Source of the DNA: Archangium violaceum
GTDB lineage: Bacteria; Myxococcota; Myxococcia; Myxococcales; Myxococcaceae
Assembly (NCBI RefSeq): GCF_016859125.1
Contig: NZ_CP069338.1
Location: 1,798,001 to 1,862,000 of the forward strand
Direction of reading: 5' to 3'
DNA length: 64,000 bases
Of the stretch, positions 63,703-64,000 are shown one piece after another (the stretch's first letter is position 1; each line of letters begins with the position of its first letter). The notes beneath the pieces were generated by a model. It was not told the origin of the DNA and did no database searches. It saw only the letters and a program-made list of their open reading frames with translations. A program made the position numbers and the translations under genes.

Positions 63703-63773
63703 CACCCCGTCACAAGAATTTCACTCCAATCCCTACCCACGCGCGCCAGGTCGATGTATAGGCATGCGCGAAA

Positions 63774-63802
63774 CAGCCGTCCGGCTGCGGCGATATCGCC
63801 GC
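63774..63802. promoter_or_regulatory. Adjacent palindromes upstream of the last gene
   Basis: CAGCCG-TC-CGGCTG at 63774-63787 runs into GCGGCGATATCGCCGC at 63787-63802, a perfect 16-base palindrome. They lie about 37-65 bases before the start codon at 63839 and are good candidates for an operator or a structured leader. Confidence 0.45.
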
Positions 63803-63838
63803 GACGAGCGGGGCGAACGGCTGGGGGGGGAGACCATC

Positions 63839-64000
63839 ATGAATGTGTTCCCGGGGAGTTGGATCCGGTCGAGGCGCGGCGCGGTACGTCTCACTCCACT
63901 CCTTGTCTGTGGGCTCCTCCTCGTCAGTGGGCTGCTGACGGGTGCCTCGTCGGTCAGCGCTCCGTCGATAGCCTCCGGCGTGAACTATCTCGCCAGCAGC
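63839..64000 (+). CDS. Partial CDS: N-terminus of an exported protein
   Basis: Fifty-four codons are present before the window ends. The N-terminus has a basic stretch (WIRSRRGAVRLTP) and a hydrophobic core (LLVCGLLLVSGLLTGASS), followed by a likely signal-peptidase site near SVSA. GGGGAGA lies before the ATG. The function cannot be told. The gene has its own upstream region with two palindromes. Confidence 0.6.
   Translation, partial: MNVFPGSWIRSRRGAVRLTPLLVCGLLLVSGLLTGASSVSAPSIASGVNYLASS

Overview
The window is very GC-rich with dense, mostly co-directional genes and long antisense open frames, as expected of a myxobacterium, probably in the Cystobacterineae (Archangium/Cystobacter/Stigmatella-like). 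Support comes from a MYXO-CTERM-type tail on a secreted pullulanase, a dif-type chemosensory locus (MCP, CheW, CheY, CheA, CheC), two adjacent PilT paralogues, an MglA-like GTPase and many lipoproteins. Species assignment is inference. No rRNA, tRNA or CRISPR was found.

Layout. 1-4.0 kb: start of an unknown secreted protein, an MBL-fold lipoprotein, and a larB-larC-marR cluster for the nickel-pincer cofactor. 4.1-20.7 kb: a starch/maltodextrin locus. A MYXO-CTERM pullulanase and an alpha-amylase lipoprotein are divergent from a shared promoter region. Opposite them runs a long minus-strand array: alpha-amylase, malK, malE, malF (with a large sensor-like N-terminal fusion), malG, a DOMON-like protein, an outer-membrane barrel and a second DOMON-like lipoprotein. 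Together these could bind and debranch starch outside the cell, pass maltodextrins through the outer membrane and import them by MalEFGK. 21.4-29.8 kb: an MglA-like GTPase, a PocR-domain histidine kinase and thiL run into the dif-type genes, probably one transcription unit controlling exopolysaccharide or surface behaviour. 30-34 kb: a GNAT acetyltransferase, two PilT-like ATPases and a decayed Rpn-type nuclease remnant.

34-46.7 kb: a DinG-like helicase, a small STAS-like protein, a translationally coupled S2P protease/zinc-ribbon/RegB/RegA operon, two lipoproteins, a HAD phosphatase, a YegS-type lipid kinase and a protein of repeated carboxypeptidase-regulatory domains. 46.7-48.4 kb: an IS1182-type insertion sequence with 19-bp inverted ends and a frameshifted transposase, inserted directly behind a stop codon. 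48.4-54.6 kb: hrcA, a DMT transporter, glnA, a coiled-coil membrane protein and a DUF2314 protein. 54.8-57.1 kb: an exact 1,165-bp tandem duplication of a lipoprotein/cytosolic-protein pair whose outer parts are nearly identical and whose middle 604 bp have diverged; this is the most unusual structure in the window. 57.2-64 kb: a sugar dehydrogenase lipoprotein, a large secreted protein with a carbohydrate-binding-like tail, a DJ-1/PfpI protein, a CPA-type antiporter overlapping an RCK-plus-cyclic-nucleotide-domain regulator, and the start of another exported protein preceded by palindromes.

Start sites were chosen by ribosome-binding site, family alignment from memory, or overlap with the upstream gene; they are inferred. 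Family names rest on recognised motifs, not on database searches.
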